This document shows positions 23,501 to 32,833 of a DNA stretch of 64,000 nt, piece after piece. The position numbers were made by a program, and so were the translations under genes. Origin of the DNA: Hymenolepis diminuta (Eukaryota; Platyhelminthes; Cestoda; Cyclophyllidea; Hymenolepididae); contig CAADRB010000010.1 of assembly GCA_900708905.1 (NCBI GenBank), positions 2,859,578 to 2,923,577 on the forward strand. Direction: 5' to 3'. The notes under the pieces are model-generated. The model did not search any database and was not told the DNA's origin. It saw nothing but the letters and a program-made list of their open reading frames with translations. How positions within the stretch are numbered: position 1 is the stretch's first letter; every line of letters starts with the position of its first letter.

Positions 23501-26472
23501 CATTCGTCGTCATGAAAATCGAAATTTATTCTGAATACTGGAGGCTGATTTATGCGGTTAAAAAATGGAAGATTGTTTTTTATTCAAGAAAATCGAAAAT
23601 TCTTCTCTAAAAGGTGGTGAAAGGAGTTGTTCTTAAAATAAATCAGGTATCCTACATTCAACTCAAACATCTCGTTCTTTTCTTATAGAATTATGATGCT
23701 GACGGTGATCCGTAATACCAAGTCTCCAGTGAAGTTCTGGTTCCTCAAGAACTACCTCTCACCATCCTTTAAGGAATTCATACCCTACATGGCGGAAAGA
23801 TATGGATTCGAGTATGAGTTGGTGCAGTACCAATGGCCACGATGGTTGAACGCCCAGACTGAGAAGCAGCGCATCATTTGGGGCTACAAAATCCTCTTCC
23901 TTGACGTCCTCTTCCCCCTCAATGTCAAGAAAATTATCTTTGTTGACGCCGATCAGGTATGAATGCCCTTCTTATTTCAATAACTTACAGGTAGTTTTGT
24001 GAGTCTGCAAGTTTTTATATTTGTATTGTATTTTGTTATAAAGCCCACTTACGTGATAATCTAGAACATGAAGCTAGTTAGTAAATCGCCAAACTGACAT
24101 TGTTATACTTAATATAAATCAGTATTATGATCAATTAGTTATTACTGTGAACTGATATCACGTTACTCAGCACGTACATCCACCAAGTCAAATCACGAGG
24201 TTGATGCTCATTGATGTATATTCACTGATGTAGGTGGTAAACCATATTGGCTAATTTCGGTCTGTAAAAGGGGTGATGGAGTGCAAATTCATTATAAGAG
24301 CCACTCTAGGATACCATCTCTCTATTTACTTCAATTGATGTGAATACTTCTCTTAATAGGAAGTTGAGTTTTCAATTCGTTGTTGGTATTTGAATATTTC
24401 ATTACTCTTTTGGGGCAGAAGGCAATTTACTGTGCTTATCATAAGTCCCTAGTGATGGGGTGGTCAATGTGAATGATTGCTGAGTCAAGAGTTGTGCTTT
24501 CGATATCCGGGTGCACTGGTTAAAATTGGCCAGGGATGGGGTTGCCGAATGTCCATTTCTTATAAATGAGGCTCTACAATGCTACCCAGTTACCTAGCTT
24601 GAGTAGCATATAATGATAATCTTTTAGCCGGTACTTAATCACATCTTCATGTTTCTTGGTAATCAAATGTAGTAGTAGCAAGAATCGAACAGCAATAATC
24701 AGTTATTCTAGGTATTATGTTCTATTGAACATGTTATCCTCTATCCTTTTGTTTCAGATTGTACGCACAGATCTACAAGAGTTGGTCAACTTTGATTTGG
24801 AAGGAGCACCCTACGGCTACACGCCCTTCTGTGATGATCGTAAGGAGATGGACGGTTTCCGGTTCTGGAAGATAGGTTACTGGCAGTCTCATCTGGGCAA
24901 TCGACCCTATCACATCTCTGCTCTCTACGTGGTCGATTTGGTCCGCTTCCGAAAAATGGCTGCTGGTGATCGCCTTCGTGGACAGTACCATGCTCTCTCG
25001 AGGGATCCCAACAGTCTTTCCAACTTGGACCAAGATCTCCCCAACAATATGATCCACCAGGTTAGCCTCATAAATCTCAAGTCTGAAGGATAGTGCTTTT
25101 ACTAAACGCTCATCTTAACTCTTGTGAAAATATCCTGACTCATCTTTCATTCGAATTGGATCACTATTTTGATGAGTTTGTGTAATAATTTTCAGTAGTT
25201 GATTTTTGTAGGAATATAATTGTTGCGGGTTGTGATTGCGTTCTCTTAGATATCATGTAACGTGTACTGGAGATTTTTATATAATAGTGGGAGGACGAGA
25301 GTCTAAACTAAATTGATACTTGTGAAGATGGAATTTTTTACCCAAGGTAAAGCAAAAAATAGGCTTTTAGTTGTGGGAAAGAAACTGGAATCCGTTAACA
25401 GTAAGTCCAATGAATGATATAGGGAGAATATCAATAAGATATCGAGATACCGAATAGTAGTAGTAATGACTACTATTCGAATCCCGTGAGACCTATTAAT
25501 TTAAAAATCCTCATGTCGGATAAAACAGACGAGTAAAGAAGAAGCTGATCAACCAATCACTTTTCTTATTTTTTATATAGTTATTCTAAAATCAAGACTG
25601 CTCAACGAAACGAATATTAACTTCAGTATCAAATATTACAATTTGTAAGATTGAAATGCAGATTCGGGTTCATCTTTCATGAGAAGGAGGATAGAATAGA
25701 GGTATGGTGCGTTTTGGGCAAATGCACTTTTAAGTAAAACGGAGACAGTTTGGAAACGAAGGAATTAGGGTATCTGGATGGAGTCTTGGCAACAGTGACG
25801 TTCTCAATACCCTGTAGGAGAGTCAGTCTGGATCGACCGATAGATGGTTTGGGCTGAGCTTTAGCAATAGTGACGTGGCCAACGCATTGGGTAGGAAATC
25901 AGCCCGTATTAGGCAAATTGTGGTTGTATCCATTGCTATGTGGTCATAATAGGAGATAGAATAATGAATTTTGGAATCGCCGTAATAGACTTTTGTGTAG
26001 GCTAACATAACACAGAGAATAGAATTTAGTTTCAGAAAATTTTACTTTATTCCACTAGTCATCGCTTAATTTAGTATAATTTCGCTGTTTCAGGTTCCTA
26101 TCAAATCACTCCCACAAGAGTGGCTCTGGTGTGAGACTTGGTGTTCCGACAAAAGTAAGGAGAAAGCCAAGACCATCGATTTGTGCAACAATCCGTTGAC
26201 AAAAGAACCAAAACTTCAAGCTGCAAAGCGTATAATTCCCGAATGGACTTCTTTCGACGAAGAAATCAGAGAACTTCAAGAGGAATTCGCGAAATCCAAG
26301 GGAAGGGAAGCGCCAGTATCGACGACCGTTTCAACTCCTCGACCAGTCACGATCGAACGACTAGGTATTACCTTTTTTTCTGTTGGATCCGTCTTCTCTT
26401 ATCGGAACTCTCATAGTAATCAATTGTCCTTTTATCATTTTAGACAAGGCTACAGAGAAGGAAGAGTTGTAG
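6158..26472 (+). CDS. UGGT: UDP-glucose:glycoprotein glucosyltransferase, complete 20-exon gene
   Basis: UGGT is the ER-lumen folding sensor that re-glucosylates misfolded N-glycoproteins so that they re-enter the calnexin/calreticulin cycle. I placed 20 exons by homology to the family and by GT/AG sites. Their lengths sum to 5,112 nt, that is 1,703 codons plus TAG, and all phases agree. An N-terminal hydrophobic signal ([20 protein letters not shown]) is followed by the thioredoxin-like folding-sensor domains, the beta-sandwiches and the GT24 catalytic domain. The DAD metal-binding motif is at residues about 1500-1502. The C-terminus is KEEL, an ER-retrieval signal like the REEL of vertebrate UGGT1. 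The protein is longer than the roughly 1,550 residues of human UGGT1. Introns fall into three size classes: 37-41 bp, 71-79 bp and 0.65-2.0 kb. Exon coordinates are in the three block entries. Confidence 0.95.
8547..9908 (+). other. UGGT introns without recognisable content
   Basis: Intron 5 (this span), intron 6 (10250-12008), intron 11 (18196-19018), intron 14 (21401-22047) and intron 18 apart from its 25.78-25.91 kb duplication are AT-rich. They show no exon, RNA gene or clear element beyond short chance ORFs. Confidence 0.5.
9909..19275 (+). CDS. UGGT: UGGT exons 6-12: middle thioredoxin-like domains
   Basis: Exons are 9909-10249, 12009-12315, 13335-13701, 13775-13852, 15394-15803, 17845-18195 and 19019-19275. 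Markers are [19 protein letters not shown] (exon 6), [20 protein letters not shown] (exon 7), [17 protein letters not shown] (exon 8), [12 protein letters not shown] and [14 protein letters not shown] (exon 10), [19 protein letters not shown] (exon 11) and [20 protein letters not shown] plus GMSDLPLK (exon 12). Exon 9 is only 78 nt. The last 15 residues of exon 11 are poorly conserved, so its exact 3' end is the least certain junction. Intron 10 holds a mariner element between two SINE-like copies. Confidence 0.88.
12520..12675 (+). repeat. SINE-like repeat, tRNA-derived head (copy in UGGT intron 7)
   Basis: A B-box-like GAGTTCGATACCC follows a degenerate tRNA-like head. The body (gaaaggaggagctataaaatg, then cctcattcaacactcaag) is related to the other copies in UGGT introns. 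It is an old, diverged copy. Confidence 0.45.
14198..14226. repeat. Perfect 12-bp hairpin in UGGT intron 9
   Basis: TGTAAGACCAGG and CCTGGTCTTACA are exact reverse complements separated by TCTGT. Confidence 0.7.
14815..14945 (-). repeat. SINE-like repeat, minus orientation (UGGT intron 9)
   Basis: Read on the minus strand it begins GCCGATAGCATAGCGATTAA (A-box-like), has GGTTCAATGCCCAT (B-box-like) and continues into a body with ATCAAAGGAGGTGAC that is related to the other copies. Confidence 0.5.
15860..15965 (+). repeat. SINE-like repeat (UGGT intron 10, upstream of mariner)
   Basis: GTGGGTTCAGATCCCAATG is a good B-box. The following AATGTCCACTTATTCTGTAA and catggctcaaatgcc match the body of the copy at 24.45 kb. 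Confidence 0.45.
15985..16090 (-). repeat. Hairpin-ended dispersed repeat, partial reverse copy (UGGT intron 10)
   Basis: GGATTCGGGTTGTACAATAT, continuing TTACT, is the near-exact reverse complement of the internal block at 47.67-47.70 kb. The remainder is truncated or diverged. Confidence 0.45.
16200..17569 (-). mobile_element. Mariner element, irritans-type, in UGGT intron 10
   Basis: Both 31-bp terminal inverted repeats are present (16200-16230 and 17539-17569, one mismatch) and flanked by TA duplications at 16198-16199 and 17570-17571. The TIR core GGCTGAAAAGTCCCGGGCCT resembles irritans-subfamily mariners. The transposase runs antisense to UGGT. An N-terminal part (17454-17164) has the helix-turn-helix region with [15 protein letters not shown], and a C-terminal part sits at 16600-16317. 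In the C-terminal part the second and third catalytic aspartates are 35 positions apart (DD34D type), in DNATCHKS and [16 protein letters not shown] stop interrupts the frame just before the second Asp. A 474-base run of N hides the middle. The copy is non-autonomous as read. Confidence 0.9.
16608..17081. other. Assembly gap inside mariner copy 1
   Basis: A run of 474 N lies inside the transposase region. ORFs that cross it are meaningless. By comparison with the second copy it hides the part with the first catalytic Asp. Confidence 0.99.
17625..17765 (+). repeat. SINE-like repeat (UGGT intron 10, downstream of mariner)
   Basis: AGAGGTCACTGATTCGATAT with CCACCGTGCTGGTTAA is the tRNA-like B-box region. 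The body (AATAAAAGGAGTAGC, then GAGGCTCCATGATGGTAC) aligns with the 24.45 kb copy. It ends about 80 bp before exon 11. Confidence 0.5.
20225..20348 (+). other. Exon-like island inside UGGT intron 12
   Basis: A 124-nt stretch is bounded by a good acceptor (cttaactag) and a consensus donor (gtaagt). One frame is open for 40 codons and would join exon 13 in frame. It cannot follow exon 12 in that frame: exon 12 ends in phase 2, and inclusion would create a TAA seven codons in. Exon 12 joined directly to exon 13 gives the conserved UGGT sequence, so this island is not in my main model. It may be a poison exon or chance. Confidence 0.3.
20876..26472 (+). CDS. UGGT: UGGT exons 13-20: beta-sandwich, GT24 catalytic domain, KEEL tail
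   Basis: Exons are 20876-21239, 21315-21400, 22048-22263, 22335-22451, 23689-23956, 24758-25060, 26094-26364 and 26444-26472. Exon 12 joins exon 13 as PLKNYYRFVW, matching the family. Exon 13 has [16 protein letters not shown] sequence ([15 protein letters not shown]) and RGLQFTLGT. Exons 16-19 hold the GT24 domain: [34 protein letters not shown], the donor-binding FVDADQ at the end of exon 17, [32 protein letters not shown] and EWLWCETWC. Exon 15 carries a glycine-rich insert (22198-22233) in the variable linker before the catalytic domain. Exon 20 encodes only the last ten residues, ending KEEL, then TAG. Confidence 0.94.
22567..22745 (+). repeat. SINE-like repeat with well-preserved A-box (UGGT intron 16)
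   Basis: GATGGCGCAGTGGTCAACGT is close to the tRNA A-box consensus. The body contains TTAATTTTGGCCGACAAAAG and CCTCATAAGATCAACTCTAG, aligning with the two copies near 24.2-24.6 kb. Confidence 0.55.
24230..24335 (+). repeat. SINE-like repeat, body only (UGGT intron 17)
   Basis: The body segment (TTGGCTAATTTCGGTCTGTA, then TTATAAGAGCCACTCTAGGA) is alignable to the copies at 22.57 and 24.45 kb. I cannot recognise the tRNA-like head here. Confidence 0.45.
24452..24595 (+). repeat. SINE-like repeat, full-length reference copy (UGGT intron 17)
   Basis: The head GATGGGGTGGTCAATGTGAA is followed by a B-box-like TTTCGATATCCGGGTGCACT. The body is GGTTAAAATTGGCCAGGGAT, then GTCCATTTCTTATAAATGAG and GCTCTACAATGCTACCC. 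All segments recur in the same order in other copies, which defines the family. Confidence 0.55.
25784..25912 (+). repeat. Diverged tandem duplication in UGGT intron 18
   Basis: GGCAACAGTGACGTTCTCAA at 25.79 kb and AGCAATAGTGACGTGGCCAA at 25.86 kb begin two units of about 50 bp, 75 bp apart, that remain alignable through GTAGGAGAGTCAG versus GTAGGAAATCAG. Confidence 0.45.
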
Positions 26473-26606
26473 AGAGTGGATATTTTATACTTTTTCTCTC
26501 TGGGCTGCTGCCTATCCGTGTGTATTTGTGAAAGTATTATTTAATTTTTAGTTTGTAATGCCGGAAACTTTCTTCCCCTCTATTTCATCAATTTTCTAAG
26601 GGTTTG

Positions 26607-26612
26607 AATAAA
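26607..26612 (+). terminator. UGGT polyadenylation signal
   Basis: A canonical AATAAA lies 135 nt after the UGGT stop codon, in the right place for the 3' end of the UGGT transcript and of any ARV1-UGGT polycistron. Confidence 0.6.
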
Positions 26613-28319
26613 AAATGTGTATATGGAAAATTTTTCCAGCGTCAGCCATAGCTAGAATATTGTGTGTGGCGGCTTTAGCCTTTCTGGAGACTTGAAGCTT
26701 TTTAGTAGAATTAAGTGAAAAGTTCAGTATTTGTGAATCTGTATGACGTATAGTCTAAATGGACCTTCACTGGAGTACAAATATAGATAAGGCAAAATAG
26801 AATGGAAGACCTTTTATTTTATGAAAGTAAGTGGAAGTGTCCTTATTACCACAACGTCCTCTGCTGCAGCATTTGGTTTAAACAGTATAGTTTATGTTCT
26901 AGTCAATTGCCACTGTTCTCCCAAGTCTGCTTGCTGGTGTGCTTCTGTACTGGTCTTGCGAAGTTGCTAGAATGCCTCCAATTTCAACGTGTTTGGTGGC
27001 TTACAGCGCCGACGAATCGAATGCGTTAACAAAGAATTTGTGTAGCGGTTTATGGTATAACTAAGTATCAGTTATTTATATAGAGGAAATAGTAAGATAG
27101 GAATAGCGCACGGACTGATAGAAAATTAGAATAAACACAAACACTCGCGAAAAAATGCAGAAGATTGATGGAGCATTCGGGGGTGCAAATGTACGTATTG
27201 GGAAATTTTCATTACTATACTATTATTGTCCGTCTGGTCAAAAGTTTCGCTTCTGATTTTGAGAATATGGAAGTTAACTTACCTTTGAGAACCATTCTCT
27301 TGTTAAGTTAACCATTTTCCTAAATGTTTTCTTGAGGTGCTCCAGATATTTTTGTCGACTAAAATTTCATTAGCACGCTTGAATCGCGACTTTAGGACCC
27401 TATTAAAACTCCCCTCCCATCACTTACTGTGTTCATAAGAAAAATCTGCAAAAATGTTGCTAGTATTTAGATTTTTTCCGCTGCGTACTGTTTATGTAGG
27501 AATATCATTATGTGCTTTTTCTGATTTAATTTGTCTTGAATCGATTAAAACAGTCGGCTCTGGCTTTCTTTAGGCGAATGAGACACAGAGCCAACGAGCT
27601 CCGCATTTTTAACATTCTGATGGGATTTGAGCAGAAGATGTGTTTATATTTAATTCTATTTTCTCTCTGAGTCAGTATTGACATAATTGAAAGTAAAATT
27701 TGGGTTAATTGCCGTTTGACTCGTCGAAAAATAGCGCTGGGTCACCCGTCCTTTCGCATTTAACTTATACCGAGAGGTAATGTAATTTTAGTGAGCAATG
27801 CATGGATTTAATGCAATACGGACATTATGGTGAATGTAACTGCGGTAATAGTTTTCAAACAATGACCTGTTATCTCAATTAGCTTTTGCCTGAAAATTTC
27901 CCAATATTGTTTTCTAAATTACCATATCGTCGACCAAAAGGCACTTTTAATTGCGGATACAAATGTTTCAATATTTTATTTATCCTCCTTAATTCCCCTT
28001 TATATTAATTCAGTCTTAGCCAATGGACTACCAATCCGTATTGAAAATTAGAGAAGAGTCTTAGTAGCCAATCCTATTATTCGTCAGTATGAAGAGCGAC
28101 ATTTCAGTTAGCCAATCATGTAAAGTACAATCAAAATACAATTTAAAAATATGGACTTCACACGGGAGGGATGCTGTTACAGAAAAGACAATTATTATTG
28201 AATATCTTTTTGCCCTATACGTGGTAATTCAACTTATCGAAAGGAAAATCAGTTCATATCAAATACTAGGACGAGATAGTCAGTTACAATTTAAATTTCA
28301 ATCAATAGAGGTTTTTTTA

Positions 28320-31300
28320 AGTGAATAATGTGACGCGGTATAAATGAGCTTCGGTAGGCTTCCCAATTTCCATTTTACTCATCTTGTCGTGGCCAGTCAC
28401 TTTGTGACGTATGTGTTTTGTTGATAACAATTTAATATTTAAAGGGAGCTCCAAGTTTTACTAAAGCAGTATTATGCTAGAAAATTTATACTAGATACAA
28501 ACCATTCCAAGTCACTAACAGCTCCCTTTTTAACAAGATAAGGGTGGCGAAACCACCCAGTTCTTCAAAAGTGGTCAATCACTTTGGCTGGTTAAGGAAG
28601 TGTGACATTATGAAAGTTCAAATGAATGTATCGTGGTTTTCACATACATGCAAGCGAGTCGATATAATGTTAAATTAATAACAGACCAAAGGGAGCGAGA
28701 TGAAAAGGGTTAAGTTAATATCTAACAGAAGGCGAAATTGATGAAAAAAGTAAGAAAAGTTGGATAGGTAAAAATACATCCCCTAAAAACGATTAAAGTT
28801 TTAAAAAACTTCGTAACATGAATTTGTTAATTTCATAAATACCTCTGTAATTAGAAACAAAACCTTATGTCTTCATAATTTTTTGTACTAAAAACTAAGG
28901 TTTAATAATTCATTTACGTTCGTTGATTCACCTTTTTGTAGGCAAATAAAATACATTTGATCGAATTAGCTTGTCTATTTTAGAACTCTATGAGGCATTC
29001 AATTTATCGAAATAAATCTGCGATAAAATACGGGATATGACTGTTAGCCACAAATTGAAATCCATTCGATAACACGTTTGTCAGGTGGAATACATGACGC
29101 GAAATTTGGCGGCCCCGTAATTTTTAGTTCCCTCCTAGCCAGTATTGATTAACTTAAGGGAACCTCCTCGTTTGACATTTTTAAAATTGGCATCACATCT
29201 TATAACAGAAAAGTTCTTTGTGCTGACGTTGTGCTACCTTTCATGTTCAACACATTTGTTCTCTTTACAACAATGAAGTAATATTTATGAGTTTAAAACT
29301 GCCAATATAAAAGGATTTGCAAATTTTGCATTATTATCCAGTAATAGTGGCACCATTATCGAACTGATAGATTTTTTCTGCACGAGTTTGAATTGGTTGG
29401 TGAAGATGTGGGATTAGGAAAACGCAGCAGAATGTATACCATTATTTTTGAAAAATCAACATTTGTGGCAATAGTCACTAATTTTCTGCTTTCACCCTGT
29501 CAGACGAAACAAAATTTAGAAATTAATGTATTTTGAAGTTTACGCCAAATGTTATGGATTTGAAGTATTTCAGAAATAGAACTAATCAAGACGCCAAATA
29601 TGGTATTCTGAAGTGTTCCCGCTTATAATTTTATTATTAGTAGTCTTGAAATTAACACAACGTCAAACCAATGGGCCAGAGAATTAAATAATACCAGGAA
29701 TAAGAATGGTATGAATGAATGAATTTTATTAAATAAATACATTAAATAAGAATTTACACACTGGCACAGTAGGGATGAACTGAATAAGCGGGTGCTGGCA
29801 GATATTCTAAATGAGAATAATATATTCAAAACATGGAGTATGGAATAGAAATCACACTTATGATTTGATAACTAGAAAATGGATCAATAGTGAATGGGGA
29901 TACAAGCCAAAAATAATTAAATAACTGTTAAAATGATGTAATAGCATAGTGGAATTCACATTGGAATAAATGTGGCAGTACACAGGACACGGATATGTGA
30001 TGATGAGGTAAACGGAACATGGATTACAGTCGGTATGAGTAAGTTTGAGGCAATGTGTAATTAAGTCCATAATAAATTTAGAAACTGTTGTAGAATGATT
30101 TTTATCCAAAAAAAAATTAAATTAACTATTTATTGTTAATTTTTCATTCAGTATGCATATTTGTTAAAATGTGCCAAAGCACAGCATTGCTGCTTTGAAT
30201 AATTTTGAAGGAAACCTTACCATTTGAGTAATTACAAGTTATCATTGAGTTCTATGATTTGTGGAGACAAATTAGGTCACAACGGAAAATTTGCGTAAGA
30301 TTATACTCGGAGAGATTGGTTTTTGTTGGAGTAGTTCTACGGATCGGATTTGTATAATTTTCCTGTATCTAAGCAAAACTTGCATACTTCACACCCCATG
30401 CGGTAAGTTTTTCTTTATTCAATTCCTGCGTTCGCGCTCGTAAATGCACCTTCACCACTGCTACGATTATTCCCCATTCATTGGTTCTAAGGCTTAATTG
30501 ACCCTTTCAAGGAACAAAAATTATTTTATTTATCATTTACCAAAACATGTATGAGTGATTAATATGCCTTAGGCAGTCAGCTTTTCAAATGTCACCATTT
30601 TCCTTATCCATTTTCTCCTCATTTACTCAATCTTAAAAGTCTCTCAGTTTGCTTTGAAAGACAGAGAGACGAATCTCATCATTCATGAGTGAAAGAACGA
30701 AATTGTAGTTGACCTATCAGTGAATGTAAAATATAAATTTTATCTGAGGAGTCGATATTTTGTAGAGGTCATTTGTTTGCCCCCAAATTACACTAATTTC
30801 ATTAGTTATAATGACTTTCAGAAATGGGAAGATCAAGAAATAAAATCATCTCTAACACAAATATATTATGATCGGTTCATAATATCCCAGCGAAAGGTAG
30901 GAATAAAATCAGAGAGTGCTTTTCGGACTGGATTTATAGGAATCTAAAATTCCATTTGATTAAGACTCGATATTTGGTCAAATAAACACATGAAAAAATC
31001 AAAAATTAATTTAAAAAATAATAACGTTGTTATCTTCAAGGAAAAATATTCAAATTTTCTCGTTATATTTCGTCTTGACAATTGCTTTGTACATCAGTCA
31101 CGTGGAAGGCGTGACACGGGTTTTATGAGCTTGCCAATTTCTAGTTCACTCGCAACTGCTATCGTCTTCTCCAAATTTTCTTTTGAACTTTCAATAAATT
31201 GTGTCAAACAAAAGGTTTATCATGACGCTATTTTTCCATAGTTTTGAGGAACTATTTTCAACACATTTTTTGTAGATAGCAAAGTTAGCAATATTTATTC

Positions 31301-31930
31301 AAAAACTATGAATATGTAATTTTACTAGTTAATTTGTACTAGTCTATATCCAACTTGCTCATACTCCACTTCATCCTTCAAACTTGGCCGATTTTACTGC
31401 GTATTAATAAGAAATAGTTTATGAAATCCAGGACTAAGAACAGAAACAAAATCAATGTATCACGAAATCTTGAGATACTCAAAATTACACAGATAAAAGT
31501 GGGGAGTGGTAAATAAGTCAAAGTTTTCGTCGAATTATGCGTAAAATTGATGAAAGTAGCAATAAAGAGAAAAGTATTTTCCTTTAGATTGGTTGAAATA
31601 TAAAAAAGGACCTTGTACATTAAACTGTTAATTTTTATTAATGCATTTAGAAAGAAAATTGAGGGTTCCCAAATCTGCGTTAAAATATGCGGGCATGACT
31701 GACAGGTATAATTTGAAATTTAATCAATAACTCACTTGTCACATGAAATAAATGACACGGTACTTATGAAATTCTCAATTTCCACTTCGCTCCTAGTCTT
31801 TCACTAACATTTACCTCAAATTTTCTTCTTCACTGTACTAACCATGTTGTTGTGGCCATTCATTTTCATGGCATATTCTTATCTTTATAGCAATTTAGTA
31901 ATACTTATGGAGAAAATTGTTTCAATAGCC
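28320..31930 (+). repeat. Cluster of four diverged copies of an unnamed dispersed repeat
   Basis: Shared landmarks occur in order: a block like AAAATACGGGATATGACTG (29.03 kb) versus AAAATATGCGGGCATGACTG (31.68 kb), then a GTGACRCGG box, then GCTTSCCAATTTCYA with a TTCACTC or TTTACTC motif, then a TGTTSTGGCC or GTCGTGGCC box. Copies start near 28320, 29020, 31060 and 31660. I see no terminal repeats or coding capacity; the class is unknown. Confidence 0.4.
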
Positions 31931-32222
31931 ATAGTGTAACCCAAGAGTTCTCCTGGCAATATCTTAGAGGCACTCTAAGTTATACCAGTGGCGAAATGGC
32001 TTTATAATACAAGGTAATCCTAAACTAACTCCCTCTAGGGGGTCCTAACGAGATATACTATTCGTCTTGGATGTTAAAATAATATGTTCGGATAAAAATT
32101 ATTTCCATATAGACAATCCGACCCATAATTAAGGCTATAATTTCGAGGAAAGAGTAGGAAGATCTAGTTCATGGCATTGAAGATTTTTTATTCAACGCAG
32201 AATATGTACTGTTTATATCCTG

Positions 32223-32474
32223 CTTTCACCTTTGAAGAGACTTGCAATGCGATCGTCGGCACTGAGGTTGACACTCTGAAGTGGGGCGTTTTGTATGACA
32301 AACTGGAAGTCCATTTTTACGATTACATATAGGCAATAATTTTGTAGATAATGTAAAGACATTGCTTTCTTACCTTCGAATGCCGGTAGTACCAAATTTC
32401 ATGGCTTTTGCCAGAATTTCTTTGAGCTGGGGATTGGCCCTGAGAGAATCGACACAACTGGCTGTTTTAGCCAT
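32223..32474 (-). pseudogene. Possible twinfilin (ADF-H) N-terminal fragment
   Basis: Exon 1 (32474 to about 32376) reads MAKTASCVDSLRANPQLKEI, then LAKAMKFGTTGIR, resembling the first ADF-homology domain of twinfilin, an actin-monomer-binding protein. After a 62-bp intron (donor gtaagaaa, acceptor cttccag) exon 2 reads FVIQNAPLQS, which fits the next twinfilin strand. That frame is one base out of phase with exon 1, and the reading ends within 30 codons. A TTTATT (AATAAA on the minus strand) follows at 32187-32192. No later twinfilin exon is seen within the 5.7 kb before UGGT. The simplest reading is a duplicated, broken 5' fragment. A tiny real gene of about 70 residues using the shifted exon 2 frame is the alternative. 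Homology is by eye and weak. Confidence 0.33.
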
Positions 32475-32833
32475 GATCTTGAGAAGGACTTTTTTCTAGT
32501 TTTCTTTGGTACCTGATGACTCAAAAGGATCTTTAGGGTAGGATAACAAGGGAAGCTTATCACAGAATTCCAAATGCTAAGTCATCTTGGTTGGTATGGG
32601 AATTTCCTAATGGAATCCACTAAGCTAGAGAAAATCGGCTCTACGAAAATCCCAATAGGCCATGTCTAAAAAACTGTATTACACACCTAAATTAGCCACA
32701 AACAAAATTAACTACCTCCTTTACTAGATCGGCGACAAAAGTAAATTTGTATACAACATCAAATACAATTTTCATTAATCAAATTACGTAAATACAAAAA
32801 GTATAAAATTTACACGCAGCACGGGGGAGGAAA

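Larger units (their letters stand above)
26473..32160. other. Region between UGGT and the minus-strand genes: old repeats
   Basis: No exon is supported. Apart from the UGGT 3' UTR it is AT-rich. Four diverged copies of one dispersed repeat lie near 28.32-28.56, 29.02-29.30, 31.06-31.33 and 31.66-31.93 kb (entered separately). ORFs of 60-83 codons here have hydrophobic, AT-driven composition and look like chance. Confidence 0.5.

Noticed and set aside
24773..25057. 94-codon minus-strand ORF
   Set aside because: It is the antisense shadow of UGGT exon 18, which is highly conserved on the plus strand.
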